A stretch of 64,000 nucleotides of DNA, taken from positions 1 through 64,000 of the forward strand of contig DASPNM010000004.1 of the NCBI GenBank assembly GCA_035626515.1, in the 5' to 3' direction. This document shows positions 42,842 through 51,442 of the stretch, in pieces (position 1 is the stretch's first letter; every line of letters starts with the position of its first letter). The translations under genes were made by a program, and so were the position numbers. The notes under the pieces are model-generated. The model worked only from the letters and a program-made list of their open reading frames with translations, did no database searches and was not told where the DNA came from. This stretch comes from DASPNM01 sp035626515 (lineage in GTDB: Bacteria > Bacteroidota > Bacteroidia > Chitinophagales > Chitinophagaceae).

Positions 42842-43648
42842 TCAACCACTTATGTTAAACGCACGTAATGTTTCGTTGAGGCTGGTCTTCAAATCGGTAC
42901 TTGTTTTCCGCTGCCCGATGATGAGGGCGCAGCTGACGCCGAATTCGCCGGCGGGAAATTTCCTGGGATAATTCCCCGGGATCACCACACTCCGCGCAGG
43001 CACGCGACCCCGGTATTCTTTTTTCTCCGGCCCGCTGACGTCAATAATTTTCGTGGATTGTGTCAGCACCACGTTTGCCCCCAGCACCGCCTCTTTTTCC
43101 ACGACCACCCCTTCCACTACAATGCAGCGGCTGCCGATGAAGCAGCCGTCCTCAACGATCACGGGCGAAGCCTGCAGAGGTTCCAGCACGCCTCCAATTC
43201 CTACGCCACCGCTCAGGTGAACATGCTTCCCGATCTGGGCGCAGCTTCCGACCGTCGCCCAGGTGTCGACCATCGTGCCTTCATCCACATAAGCGCCAAT
43301 GTTCACATAAGACGGCATGAGCACGACGTTGCGCGCCAGGTAGGAACCATAACGCGCGACGGCATGGGGGACCGCACGCACTCCCAGCTCCCTGTAATTT
43401 TTCTTCAACTGCATCTTGTCGTAAAACTCAAAAGGCTCCACGGTCCAGGTCTGCATAGGCTGGATGCCAAAATACAGCAGGATCGCCTGCTTTACCCACT
43501 CGTTCACCGCCCAGCCGCCCTCTCCGGGCGATGCGACGCGCAATCTTCCCTTGTCCAGTTCCTCAATCGCCGCCTTCACCGCCTCTGTGTACTGCTTCTC
43601 GCGAAGCAGCTCGCGGTTTTCCCAGGCCTGGAGGATCAGCTCTTTCAT
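42842..43648 (-). CDS. dapD: 2,3,4,5-tetrahydropyridine-2,6-dicarboxylate N-succinyltransferase
   Basis: Transfers succinyl from succinyl-CoA to tetrahydrodipicolinate in the succinylase branch of lysine/diaminopimelate synthesis. The 268-residue protein has the helical N-terminal domain and the left-handed hexapeptide-repeat domain (about residues 100-230). It contains the family's VMPSYVNIGAYVDEGTMVDT and GSCAQIGKHVHLSGGVGIGG segments (each shown only in part). The ATG at 43648 begins the usual MKELILQAWENRELL start. It is divergent from the threonylcarbamoyl-AMP synthase gene with 64 bases between starts. Confidence 0.95.
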   Translation of the reverse strand: MKELILQAWENRELLREKQYTEAVKAAIEELDKGRLRVASPGEGGWAVNEWVKQAILLYFGIQPMQTWTVEPFEFYDKMQLKKNYRELGVRAVPHAVARYGSYLARNVVLMPSYVNIGAYVDEGTMVDTWATVGSCAQIGKHVHLSGGVGIGGVLEPLQASPVIVEDGCFIGSRCIVVEGVVVEKEAVLGANVVLTQSTKIIDVSGPEKKEYRGRVPARSVVIPGNYPRKFPAGEFGVSCALIIGQRKTSTDLKTSLNETLRAFNISG

Positions 43649-43712
43649 GGTGCCGATTTGCGGCGAAATTAAGGGAATAGGCAACAGCCTGTCGAATCTG
43701 TACATTTGGTTC

Positions 43713-44282
43713 ATGGCGTTCGAACAGGACCTCGAACAGTGCCTGGCTGTACTCCGCGCCGGCGGAACTATTCTTTACCCAACGGACACCATCTGGGGCA
43801 TCGGCTGCGACGCGTGCAATGCGTCGGCGGTGGAAAAAATATACGAAATAAAACGGCGCCCAAAGCAAAAAGCGATGATCGTGCTGCTCGCCGACCCCAA
43901 AGAGATTCTGACCTATGTGGCCGACCCGGATCCGGCCGTGTTCGATTACCTTGAAACAGTGCAAAAGCCTACCACGGTTATCTACGACAATGCCATCGGG
44001 CTTGCTGAAAATCTTGTGGCAGACGACGGTTCCGTCGCTATCCGGATTGTCAAAGACAAATTTTGTCGGGATCTCATCCATCGCCTGAAATCTCCGCTGG
44101 TTTCCACTTCCGCAAATCTCTCCGGTGAACCCGCTCCTGCCCACTTCGCCGAAATCGCGGAAGAAATCCAAAAAGCCGTGGATTATGTGGTGCAATACCG
44201 CCGGTTCGAAGCAACGCGCCACCACAGTTCGGCGGTCGTGAAATGGAACCGCAACGGGTCGCTGACGGTGATTCGACCCTAA
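43713..44282 (+). CDS. L-threonylcarbamoyladenylate synthase (Sua5/TsaC family)
   Basis: Makes threonylcarbamoyl-AMP for t6A37 in tRNAs that read ANN codons. The 189-residue single-domain protein opens with AGGTILYPTDTIWGIGCDA, which holds the K/R-S/T-x-Y-P-T-D-T-like nucleotide and substrate region, and includes PKQKAMIVLLADPKE and STSANLSGEPAP, both typical of TsaC. It lacks the extra Sua5 domain. I use the ATG at 43713. It opens a run with the CCA-adding enzyme and miaA, all serving tRNA maturation. Confidence 0.92.
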   Translation: MAFEQDLEQCLAVLRAGGTILYPTDTIWGIGCDACNASAVEKIYEIKRRPKQKAMIVLLADPKEILTYVADPDPAVFDYLETVQKPTTVIYDNAIGLAENLVADDGSVAIRIVKDKFCRDLIHRLKSPLVSTSANLSGEPAPAHFAEIAEEIQKAVDYVVQYRRFEATRHHSSAVVKWNRNGSLTVIRP

Positions 44283-44309
44283 GCCTTCCAACTGCGTATT
44301 TTTGCCCGC

Positions 44310-45791
44310 ATGGATATCCGGTGCACGAGGCAGGAGTTGCAGATATTAAAAACTATCGCGGCGTCCGCGGCAGAGCTGGGGGTGAAGGCCTACCTGATCG
44401 GGGGATTTGTGCGCGACAAGCTCCTCGGGCGCCCTACCGACGATGCCGACGTGGTTTGCCTCGGGGATGGGATTCGACTTGCGCGCGCCGTTGCGCACCA
44501 GTTCCACCCGGCGCCGCAGGTGAATTATTTCAAGAATTTCGGGACAGCACATATCCGACTTGACCTGGCGCGCCACCGCGAGCTGGCTTCGCTGCCGCAC
44601 CCGCAACACCCCGAAGGAGAAGATCACGTCTTCGATTTGGAGTTCGTAGGCGCACGGAAGGAAAGCTATAGCCCTCATTCGCGCAAACCCGACGTGCAGC
44701 CCGGATCCGTAGAGGACGACCAGAACCGTCGCGATTTCACCATCAATGCCCTGGCGGTAAGCTTGAACAAGGAGGATTACGGAAAACTCCATGACCCGTT
44801 CAACGGGCTGAAGGATCTCGAAAAAAAAATCATCCGGACCCCGCTGGAGCCGGAGATCACGTTCAGCGACGACCCGCTACGGATGATGCGCGCGATCCGA
44901 TTCGCTTCGCAGCTCGGATTCAAAATTCATCCGCCCACCTTCGAAGCCATCCGTGCCAACGCGGAACGGATCCACATTGTATCCCAGGAACGGATTACGG
45001 ATGAGCTGAATAAGATCGTTGCGTCGCCGCGACCTTCCGTGGGGTTCGATCTTCTCTACCGTAGCGGACTGCTGCGTATCATTTTTCCCGAAATGGTGGA
45101 GCTTGCCGGAGCGGAATATCGCGACGGCGTGGGGCATAAGGATAATTTTTATCACACCCTGCAGGTACTCGACAACATCGCGGAAAAAACCGGCGATCTC
45201 TGGCTGCGTTGGGCGGCGATCCTGCACGACATCGCGAAGCCGGTGACCAAACGTTTTGAAGAGGGACATGGATGGACCTTCCATGGCCATGAGGTGGTCG
45301 GTGGCCGCATGGTGCCGAGAATATTCGCAAAGCTGAAGCTGCCGCAGAATGAAAAAATGCGAATGGTCCGTAAGCTGGTGGAACTGCATCTGCGGCCGAT
45401 CAGCCTCACGAAAGAGAATATCACCGATTCTGCGATCCGCCGGCTGCTCTTCGACGCCGGGGAGGATTTCGACGCGCTGATGATGCTCTGTGAAGCGGAT
45501 ATCACATCGCGCAACAAACAAAAAGTAAAACGCTACCTCGATAATTTCCGCTGGGTACGGCAACGCTGTCACGAAGTGGAAGAGCAGGACAACATCCGCA
45601 ACTGGCAACCTCCGGTCACCGGGGAGATGATCATGGAAACTTTTGGTATTCCGCCTTCGCGCCCGGTGGGGGTGATCAAGAACGCGATCAAGGACGCCAT
45701 TCTCGACGGAGTGATCCCGAACAGCTACGAAGCCGCGCACGCCTTTATGCTCGAAAAGGGCAAGGAAATCGGGCTCTTGCAAAAGGCTTAA
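44310..45791 (+). CDS. cca: CCA-adding tRNA nucleotidyltransferase with HD domain
   Basis: Adds or repairs the 3' CCA of tRNA; the tRNA-Leu in this window lacks an encoded CCA. The 493-residue class II enzyme has the nucleotidyltransferase signature GGFVRDKLLGRPTDDADVV (GGxVRD and DxD), the RRDFTINALA motif, then DPLRMMRAIRFASQL and a C-terminal HD domain (WAAILHDIAKPVT and FHGHEVVGG). Poly(A) polymerase is an alternative reading, but the HD domain and Bacteroidota context favour CCA addition. It starts 27 bases after the threonylcarbamoyl synthase stop. Confidence 0.93.
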   Translation: MDIRCTRQELQILKTIAASAAELGVKAYLIGGFVRDKLLGRPTDDADVVCLGDGIRLARAVAHQFHPAPQVNYFKNFGTAHIRLDLARHRELASLPHPQHPEGEDHVFDLEFVGARKESYSPHSRKPDVQPGSVEDDQNRRDFTINALAVSLNKEDYGKLHDPFNGLKDLEKKIIRTPLEPEITFSDDPLRMMRAIRFASQLGFKIHPPTFEAIRANAERIHIVSQERITDELNKIVASPRPSVGFDLLYRSGLLRIIFPEMVELAGAEYRDGVGHKDNFYHTLQVLDNIAEKTGDLWLRWAAILHDIAKPVTKRFEEGHGWTFHGHEVVGGRMVPRIFAKLKLPQNEKMRMVRKLVELHLRPISLTKENITDSAIRRLLFDAGEDFDALMMLCEADITSRNKQKVKRYLDNFRWVRQRCHEVEEQDNIRNWQPPVTGEMIMETFGIPPSRPVGVIKNAIKDAILDGVIPNSYEAAHAFMLEKGKEIGLLQKA

Positions 45792-45800
45792 TTTTGATGC

Positions 45801-46367
45801 ATGGCAATTCTCAGGTTTCGCGTTTATTTCGAGGAAGACGACAGCGTATATCGTGACATCGTGATCCGGCACAACCAGACCTTCTTCGACCTTCACGTAC
45901 AGATCCTGAAGGCCTTTGAATTCGACAACAAACACAAGGCAACATTTTTCCGGAGCAACGACCATTGGCAGCGCGGCCGCGAGATCACGCTCGAACAATA
46001 CGATAAGGAATACAAGGCTCCTCCACTGCTCATGAATGTTACGACCATCGGGTCGGAGATACGGGACCCGAACCAGAAATTTATTTACCTGTACGATTTC
46101 AACAAGAACTGGAGCTTTCTGGTGGAGCTGATCAACGTTTCCAAAGAAGAGAACCCGAAGATCACCTACCCGTCCATGGTCCGCGCTGAAGGCATTGGCC
46201 CCAGCCAGTATGGTACCAAGGGATTGCTGGGCGAAAAGTTCGCGGACGTGGAAGAGAAATACGACCTGAATTCGGCCGGGGACGGTTTTGGAGAAAAGAC
46301 CGAGGAAGGCGACGATCTTCCGTTGGGGGAAGAGGACGTGAGCGAGGGCGAGGCCGAAGAGGATTGA
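45801..46367 (+). CDS. IS1096 ORF3/pRiA4b-type (TnpR-like) domain protein
   Basis: A 188-residue soluble protein. Residues 1-130 resemble the plasmid pRiA4b ORF-3/IS1096 TnpR domain: FRVYFEEDDSVYRDIVIRHN, TFFDLHVQILKAFEFDN and FIYLYDFNKNWSFLVEL are its recurring landmarks. The last 30 residues form an acidic tail rich in Glu, Asp and Gly. Despite the mobile-element name there are no inverted repeats or transposase nearby. It sits 9 bases after cca and 42 before miaA, an arrangement that suggests a cellular job alongside tRNA maturation. The biochemical function is unknown. Confidence 0.8.
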   Translation: MAILRFRVYFEEDDSVYRDIVIRHNQTFFDLHVQILKAFEFDNKHKATFFRSNDHWQRGREITLEQYDKEYKAPPLLMNVTTIGSEIRDPNQKFIYLYDFNKNWSFLVELINVSKEENPKITYPSMVRAEGIGPSQYGTKGLLGEKFADVEEKYDLNSAGDGFGEKTEEGDDLPLGEEDVSEGEAEED

Positions 46368-46409
46368 CAAGCGCCCGGCCGGATCGGATTAAATTAAACC
46401 CGCCCATTC

Positions 46410-47321
46410 ATGGAAGTCCCATTCCAGAAGACGGTGATCATCATCGTCGGCCCCACGGCGGTGGGAAAAACTCCCGTGGCAATCCGGCTCGCGCAGTATT
46501 TTTCCACGGAAATTATTTCGGCCGACAGCCGGCAGTGTTACCGCGAACTGAACATCGGCGTGGCACGGCCCACACCGGAAGAGCTTGCAGCCGTTCCGCA
46601 CCATTTTATTGCATCCCACAGCATTCACGAGGAAGTGACTGCCGCCGTTTTTGAAAAATACGCGCTTCAGAAGCTGCAAGATCTTTTCCGACAACACCAT
46701 GTGGTTCTCATGGCCGGGGGGACGGGGCTCTACATCAAGGCCTTTTGCGAGGGACTGGATGAGATACCCGATGTGGACCGCGAGATCCGGACAGCCATCA
46801 TCCGGCAGTATAATGAAAAAGGATTACCCTGGCTGCAGGAAGAAATCCGCCACAAGGATCCGGCATTTTTTGAAGTGGGAGAGGTGCAGAACCCCCAGCG
46901 ACTCATGCGCGCTCTCGAAGTGCGCGAGGCGACAGGAAAGTCCATACTGGATTTTCGAAGTGGAAAAAAAACGCGCCGGAATTTTAACATCGTGAAGATC
47001 GGAGTGCAGCTGCCGCGGGAACAGCTGCACCAGCGTATAGCCGAGCGGGTGGACCGCATGATGCAGGAAGGTTTGCTGGAAGAAGTGCGTTCTCTTTATC
47101 CCTATCGTCATCTGCCTGCGCTTCAAACCGTGGGCTACCACGAGCTGATCGACCACCTGGAAGGAAAGATCAGTCTCGCCGGGGCGGTCGAACAGATCAA
47201 GGCAAGTACACGCCAGTACGCGCGCAGGCAAATGACCTGGTTCCGGAAGGACCGGGACATCAGCTGGTTCACCCCGGGTGACATGTCTGCCGTCTTGAAA
47301 TTTATTGGGGGAGGGGCTTGA
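46410..47321 (+). CDS. miaA: tRNA dimethylallyltransferase
   Basis: Adds a dimethylallyl group to A37 of tRNAs reading UNN codons. The 303-residue protein has the P-loop IIVGPTAVGKTPVAIRLA, then STEIISADSRQCYRELNIG, LMAGGTGLYIKAF and RQYARRQMTWFRKD, matching the family in order and length. It ends the tRNA-maturation run. The stop codon overlaps the TTG of a promoter-like element that would drive a downstream RNA. Confidence 0.96.
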   Translation: MEVPFQKTVIIIVGPTAVGKTPVAIRLAQYFSTEIISADSRQCYRELNIGVARPTPEELAAVPHHFIASHSIHEEVTAAVFEKYALQKLQDLFRQHHVVLMAGGTGLYIKAFCEGLDEIPDVDREIRTAIIRQYNEKGLPWLQEEIRHKDPAFFEVGEVQNPQRLMRALEVREATGKSILDFRSGKKTRRNFNIVKIGVQLPREQLHQRIAERVDRMMQEGLLEEVRSLYPYRHLPALQTVGYHELIDHLEGKISLAGAVEQIKASTRQYARRQMTWFRKDRDISWFTPGDMSAVLKFIGGGA

Positions 47322-47347
47322 CGGAGAAATTTCTAATTTCTATCTTG
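47318..47347 (+). promoter_or_regulatory. Promoter for the candidate ncRNA
   Basis: TTG (47318-47320) and TATCTTG (47341-47347) are 20 bases apart, close to the Bacteroidota TTG-N20-TAnnTTTG pattern, with one base missing in the T run. It would start transcription near 47353, immediately before the structured region. Confidence 0.5.
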
Positions 47348-47352
47348 CGGCC

Positions 47353-47537
47353 GGTGCGCGATCAGAGCGCCTGATTTTTCTGGAGATCCAAGCCTACCGT
47401 ACCTGTTAATCCTTCCGGGAAGAACTCCGTTTGGTATCCGGCCGGAGGGTATGTCCCGCATCATTCGGGATATTCAGGTTGAAACCAGGAAACAAAAATG
47501 AGTTTAAGTCTCGCCGCGGAGGGCGGGACTTTTTTTT
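47353..47537 (+). ncRNA. Candidate structured RNA of about 185 nt
   Basis: Between miaA and the permease gene lies a region with a promoter-like element in front and a strong terminator at its end (47506-47537: AAGTCTCGCC and GGCGGGACTT arms, loop GCGGAG, then seven T). Inside, a long irregular stem can form: TTTTCTGG with CCAGGAAA, then CCTG with CAGG and ATCC with GGAT. Inner hairpins are CTCCG/CGGAG and CCCG/CGGG, with a 5' GCGC hairpin. A rod with internal loops of this length would suit a 6S RNA, but no family match was recognised. A leader controlling the permease is the alternative. Confidence 0.5.
47506..47537 (+). terminator. Rho-independent terminator
   Basis: A perfect 10-base-pair stem (one G-T pair) with a six-base loop, followed by seven T residues. 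It lies 56 bases before the permease ATG, so it either ends the candidate ncRNA or attenuates the permease transcript. Confidence 0.9.
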
Positions 47538-47592
47538 GTCGTCACAGGACACCCATCCCGGTTAATTAATTCGATAAATTACCGCCAGCAAG

Positions 47593-49008
47593 ATGCCATC
47601 CGATTCTCTTCAACGCCGTCTCGGCTTCTGGCCCGCCAGTGCCGTGATTATCGGAAGCATCATTGGCGCGGGGGTATTCATGAAGCCCGCCTCGATGGCC
47701 GCAGACCTCGGCGATCCGGTGTGGCTCTCGCTGGTCTGGGTGATAGCGGGAGTATTTTCTCTTTTGGGTGCATTCATTTATGCCGCGCTGGGCGCAGTCA
47801 TGCCCGAAACAGGCGGAATGTACGTGTATTCGCGCCGTTTGTTTGGGAACTTGCCCGCTTTTCTCTACGGCTGGGCTGCATTCGCGGTGATCAACACAGC
47901 TTCGGTAGCTGCGATCAGTTTTGTCTGCGCGCAGTATGCCGATCATTTTTTCCATCTGCCGCGACTGGATGAAGTGAGCGAGCAGGCCGTGGTCTGGCAG
48001 ATCCCGTTCATCGGCCGGCTGTATCCGCTCGAAAACCTCGGGGTAAAAATCCTGGCGGTCGCGCTGGTCATCCTGCTGACGATCCTCAATTACCGCACCC
48101 TGAAGGGGGGAAGCTTTCTGCAAATGCTTTCCACAATGCTGAAAATCGGCGTGCTCGCTTTTCTCGTGATCGGCATTTTCGCTTCCGGGAACGGATCGGT
48201 TGAAAATTTTGTCGTTGCGGAATCACCTCGTCGCGGCTGGGAGCTCTTAAATGGCGTTGTTGCGGCGCTCACCGGTGCCTTCTTTGCTTATGACGGATGG
48301 ATCAATGTGAACTCCATGGCGGGTGAGATCAAAGATCCCCGGCGCAATATCCCGCGCTCGCTTATCGCGGGAGTAGTGACCTGTATTGCCGTATACCTGT
48401 TCACCAACCTCGCCTACCTTTTCGTGATGCCGGTGGAACAGGTTGCATCCTCGCGACTTGTTGCGGCAGATGCAGCCCGGCAGGCGTTCGGGCACGCCGC
48501 AGAATCGCTCGTCGCGGGCATGATCGCCGTATGTGCCTTTGGGGCAATCAACGGCAATCTCATGGCTACCTGCAGGATCACCTATGCGATGGGAAAAAAC
48601 CGCGTGTTTTTTCCCCGCGTGGGAAAGGAAAATAAATTCGGGTTGCCGGGAAATGCGCTGCTTCTTCACGCCGCCGTGATCTGTATATTCATTCTTACGG
48701 GTTCGTTCGACATGCTGGCGGATATGTTCGTCTTTGTCACCTGGATCGCGTACGGGCTGGGCGCTGCCGCTGTCTTCGTGCTGCGAAAACAGCTCATGGA
48801 AGCAGGTTTTGGGAAATACCGGTATTACGCTATTCCTTTCATGGCATTCGTAGCCTTCTACCTGGTAATGACCGTCTACAACGACATCTCTGCTTTTTTC
48901 GCAGGCCGCCAGGCGGTAATACACTCGGCCTTTGCGCTGCTCATCATCGCTGCAGGACTGCCTGTATATTATTATTACAAAAAATTCAACCGGAAATCAG
49001 CTTCCTGA
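47593..49008 (+). CDS. APC-family amino-acid permease
   Basis: A 471-residue inner-membrane transporter with 12 predicted helices. Helix 1 contains the substrate-binding IIGSIIGAGVFMKPASM (the G-S/A-G motif), and helix 6 holds AFFAYDGWINVNSMAGEIKDP, typical of the APC superfamily, especially the LAT-like exchangers. The substrate is probably a neutral amino acid but is not determined. It follows the candidate ncRNA terminator by 56 bases. Its 3' end overlaps the convergent MocR gene by 23 bases. Confidence 0.9.
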   Translation: MPSDSLQRRLGFWPASAVIIGSIIGAGVFMKPASMAADLGDPVWLSLVWVIAGVFSLLGAFIYAALGAVMPETGGMYVYSRRLFGNLPAFLYGWAAFAVINTASVAAISFVCAQYADHFFHLPRLDEVSEQAVVWQIPFIGRLYPLENLGVKILAVALVILLTILNYRTLKGGSFLQMLSTMLKIGVLAFLVIGIFASGNGSVENFVVAESPRRGWELLNGVVAALTGAFFAYDGWINVNSMAGEIKDPRRNIPRSLIAGVVTCIAVYLFTNLAYLFVMPVEQVASSRLVAADAARQAFGHAAESLVAGMIAVCAFGAINGNLMATCRITYAMGKNRVFFPRVGKENKFGLPGNALLLHAAVICIFILTGSFDMLADMFVFVTWIAYGLGAAAVFVLRKQLMEAGFGKYRYYAIPFMAFVAFYLVMTVYNDISAFFAGRQAVIHSAFALLIIAAGLPVYYYYKKFNRKSAS

Positions 49009-50437
49009 TCGTTCTCCCAAGCATCATCAGTCCATAATCTGCGTCCTCGCTCCACGGCGCTCCAAAGCTGATGCGGATGAAATTCCCGTAATCGCAGGTT
49101 GCTGAAAAAATTTTGCCCGGTACAATAGAGATGTTGTGTTTCATCGCCTCGGCCCGCAGCCGGAAGCCATTGACCTTCTTATTCAGCTGCACCCAGAGCA
49201 CGAAGCCGCCCTGGGGACGCGAAACTTTTGTATCGGCTGGAAAATGATCAATAATTCCCTGCATGTAGCGAAGTGATTGTGTGTGTAGCGCCTTGCGTAA
49301 TTTCCTGAGATGATATTCGAAGCGCCCGTTTTGCAGGTAATGCGCCATTGCCGCCTGGGTGATTGTGGGCGACGTGATGTTTTGCATCCTTTTGATCTGT
49401 TTTGCTTCTTCAAGAAATTTCCCGGGCAGCAACCACCCTACGCGGTAACCCGGAGCCAGCGACTTCGAAAGCGAGGAGCAGTGCAGCACCAGTCCGCGGG
49501 TGTCGTAATATTTGCAGGTGAGGGGGCGGTTCTTTCCAAAGTAAAGCTCCCCATAAATGTCATCTTCGATCAACGGGATGCTGTGGCGGGAGATCAGCTC
49601 CACCAGCCTCTGTTTTTGCTCCTCAGGCATGCAGGAGCCAAGAGGGTTATTAAAATTCGGCGTGACCACGCAGGCCCGAATGGAATATTTCCGTATCGCT
49701 TTTTCCAGGCACTCGAGGTCTATCCCGGCAATGGGTGAAGAAGAGATTTCCACGGCTTTTAACCCCAGGCCCTCTATCGCCTGGAAGATCCCAAAATAAT
49801 TGGGCGACTCAACTGCCACCGTGTCTCCCGGCCTCGTCACTGCTTTCAGCGCGATAGTCACCGCTTCGAGGCAACCCGAAGTGACCAAAACCTCATCGGG
49901 CTTCACCTTTCCGCCCCAGTTGAAAGCCAGTCGCGCAATTTGCTTCCGCAACTCCGGGTTTCCCTGGGTGTGTTCATATCGTATGCAGTGGTCCGGTTCT
50001 TTTCGGAGTGCGTGTACCACCGATTTGTTGATCTTGGCCAGGGGGAGGAGGGACGGGTCCGGAACCGCAAGCGCGAAGTTGATCACGTTATCCCGATCCG
50101 CGGCAATGTCGGAATAAATGGAAGCGATCATGTCCTTCACACTCACTTCGTGGGAAAATGCATCCGGACGCTGCGTTCCCGGCAGCTCCGGGAAACGCCG
50201 GTGGTTGAACCGTACGTAATAACCTGATTTCGGCCGGGATTCGATCAGCCCTTTGCCTTCCAGATGATAATATGCCTGGAAAGCCGTGCCCATGCTGATG
50301 CCGTATTCCTCGCTCAGCATGCGTACGGAAGGAAGCTTGTCCCCGATCTTGAGCACTTCTTCGCTGATCATTTTCTCCAGGCCTTCCGCGACCTGCAGGT
50401 AAATATGATCGCCATTGGAAAAACCGTTCCTGCGCAT
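48986..50437 (-). CDS. MocR-type regulator (GntR winged helix fused to aminotransferase fold)
   Basis: A 483-residue transcription factor. Residues about 10-75 are a GntR-like winged helix (KLPSVRMLSEEYGISMGTAFQ, here broken: KLPSVRML and GISMGTAF), and residues 110-480 form a fold-type I aminotransferase domain with the PLP lysine in HCSSLSKSLAPGYRVGW (Lys in LSKSL). Such proteins sense PLP and an amino-acid-like ligand. It is divergent from the DMT exporter operon, with 111 bases between starts, and is expected to control it. A full consensus promoter lies at 50471-50500. The C-terminus overlaps the permease gene by 23 bases. Confidence 0.93.
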   Translation of the reverse strand: MRRNGFSNGDHIYLQVAEGLEKMISEEVLKIGDKLPSVRMLSEEYGISMGTAFQAYYHLEGKGLIESRPKSGYYVRFNHRRFPELPGTQRPDAFSHEVSVKDMIASIYSDIAADRDNVINFALAVPDPSLLPLAKINKSVVHALRKEPDHCIRYEHTQGNPELRKQIARLAFNWGGKVKPDEVLVTSGCLEAVTIALKAVTRPGDTVAVESPNYFGIFQAIEGLGLKAVEISSSPIAGIDLECLEKAIRKYSIRACVVTPNFNNPLGSCMPEEQKQRLVELISRHSIPLIEDDIYGELYFGKNRPLTCKYYDTRGLVLHCSSLSKSLAPGYRVGWLLPGKFLEEAKQIKRMQNITSPTITQAAMAHYLQNGRFEYHLRKLRKALHTQSLRYMQGIIDHFPADTKVSRPQGGFVLWVQLNKKVNGFRLRAEAMKHNISIVPGKIFSATCDYGNFIRISFGAPWSEDADYGLMMLGRTIRKLISG

Positions 50438-50470
50438 GGCTCTGTTTTTTGTTCAGAAATCTGATCTAGT

Positions 50471-50500
50471 CAAAAATACGAAAACTGAATCTGTTTCAAA
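50471..50500 (-). promoter_or_regulatory. Promoter of the MocR gene
   Basis: On the minus strand TTTG (50500-50497), an 18-base spacer and TATTTTTG (50478-50471) match the Bacteroidota consensus exactly. Several ATCTG and CAGAAATCTGA-like repeats around it (about 50453-50493) could be MocR operators; no clear promoter for the divergent exporter gene was found. Confidence 0.8.
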
Positions 50501-50548
50501 ATGTAAATGTAGGAGAATTTTGTATCAGCAATAAAAAAGAAGGCACTA

Positions 50549-51442
50549 ATGAAAGCACTGACGAAAGCATATGTTGCGCTCGGGGTAGTGAGCTTTGTCT
50601 GGGGAACGACCTATGTGGCGAGCCGCGTGGGCGCTCAGCAGATGCCGGGGTTTTTCATGGCCGGCGTCCGCCAGTTTCTTTCCGGGGTGATCCTGGTCAT
50701 CTTTTTTCTTTTGAGAGGATACCGGATCCCGGAATGGAAGGTGTTGCGCAACATTTCGGTGCAGGGAATTTTTCTGCTTTGCATTGCGAACGGCGGACTT
50801 ACATGGGCCATGGAATACATCAGCGGCGGCCTTGCGGCGATCATAGTGGCGCTGGTGCCGATCTTCATCGCGCTCTTTACCGTATGGGTGTCGAAATGCA
50901 AGCGAATCAGCCGCTGGATGATCGCCGGGCTTATCACAGGGTTCGCGGGCATCCTCCTCATCTTTTCGGACCACATTGGCGAAATGAAGAACCCGAATTT
51001 TCTGCTGGGCATCGGTCTTTCGATCCTTTCGGTACTGTCCTGGTCTTACGGAACGGTCTACAGCTCACAGCACCGTACCCCGATCAGCATACTGTTTAGC
51101 GTAGGGTTGCAAATGTTCATTGCAGGCATCATCATGTTGCTGGTATGCGCGGTGACCGGGAAATACATCAACCTGGCGGAAGCCGGACGTGAGTCCTGGC
51201 TTGCCCTCCTCTACCTTGTGGTTTTTGGATCACTGATCGCTTACTCGGCTTTTGTGTTTGCGATCAGCAAGCTACCCCCGACGCTTGTGTCGGTCTACGC
51301 CTATATCAACCCCGTCGTTGCGGTCGGCCTGGGATGGCTCCTGCTTTCCGAAAAACTGAATGCCATCATGGTGACCGGAATGCTGATCACGCTGGCGGGC
51401 GTGTATATGGTAAACAGGGAATTCAGAAATATCAAAAGATGA
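50549..51442 (+). CDS. DMT-superfamily transporter (EamA-type exporter)
   Basis: A 297-residue membrane protein with ten predicted helices in two EamA repeats (residues about 8-140 and 150-290). It begins KAYVALGVVSFVWGTTYVASR, the family's classic first helix, and the second repeat ends YINPVVAVGLGWLLLSEKLN. EamA proteins export amino acids or other metabolites. It lies divergent from MocR and overlaps the acetyltransferase gene by 4 bases (ATGA), the first gene of an exporter-GNAT-BCAT-SDR run. Confidence 0.92.
   Translation: MKALTKAYVALGVVSFVWGTTYVASRVGAQQMPGFFMAGVRQFLSGVILVIFFLLRGYRIPEWKVLRNISVQGIFLLCIANGGLTWAMEYISGGLAAIIVALVPIFIALFTVWVSKCKRISRWMIAGLITGFAGILLIFSDHIGEMKNPNFLLGIGLSILSVLSWSYGTVYSSQHRTPISILFSVGLQMFIAGIIMLLVCAVTGKYINLAEAGRESWLALLYLVVFGSLIAYSAFVFAISKLPPTLVSVYAYINPVVAVGLGWLLLSEKLNAIMVTGMLITLAGVYMVNREFRNIKR

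Noticed and set aside
45801..46367. Mobile element (IS1096) suggested by the domain name
   Set aside because: There are no terminal inverted repeats, no transposase and no target duplication; the gene is spaced like an operon member.
44877..46370. Minus-strand open frame of 497 residues
   Set aside because: It is opposite the CCA-adding enzyme and the ORF3-like gene; those have clear motifs and closely spaced starts.
47506..47537. Known amino-acid riboswitch upstream of the permease
   Set aside because: No lysine, glycine, SAM or T-box core motif was recognised; reported instead as an unassigned structured RNA.
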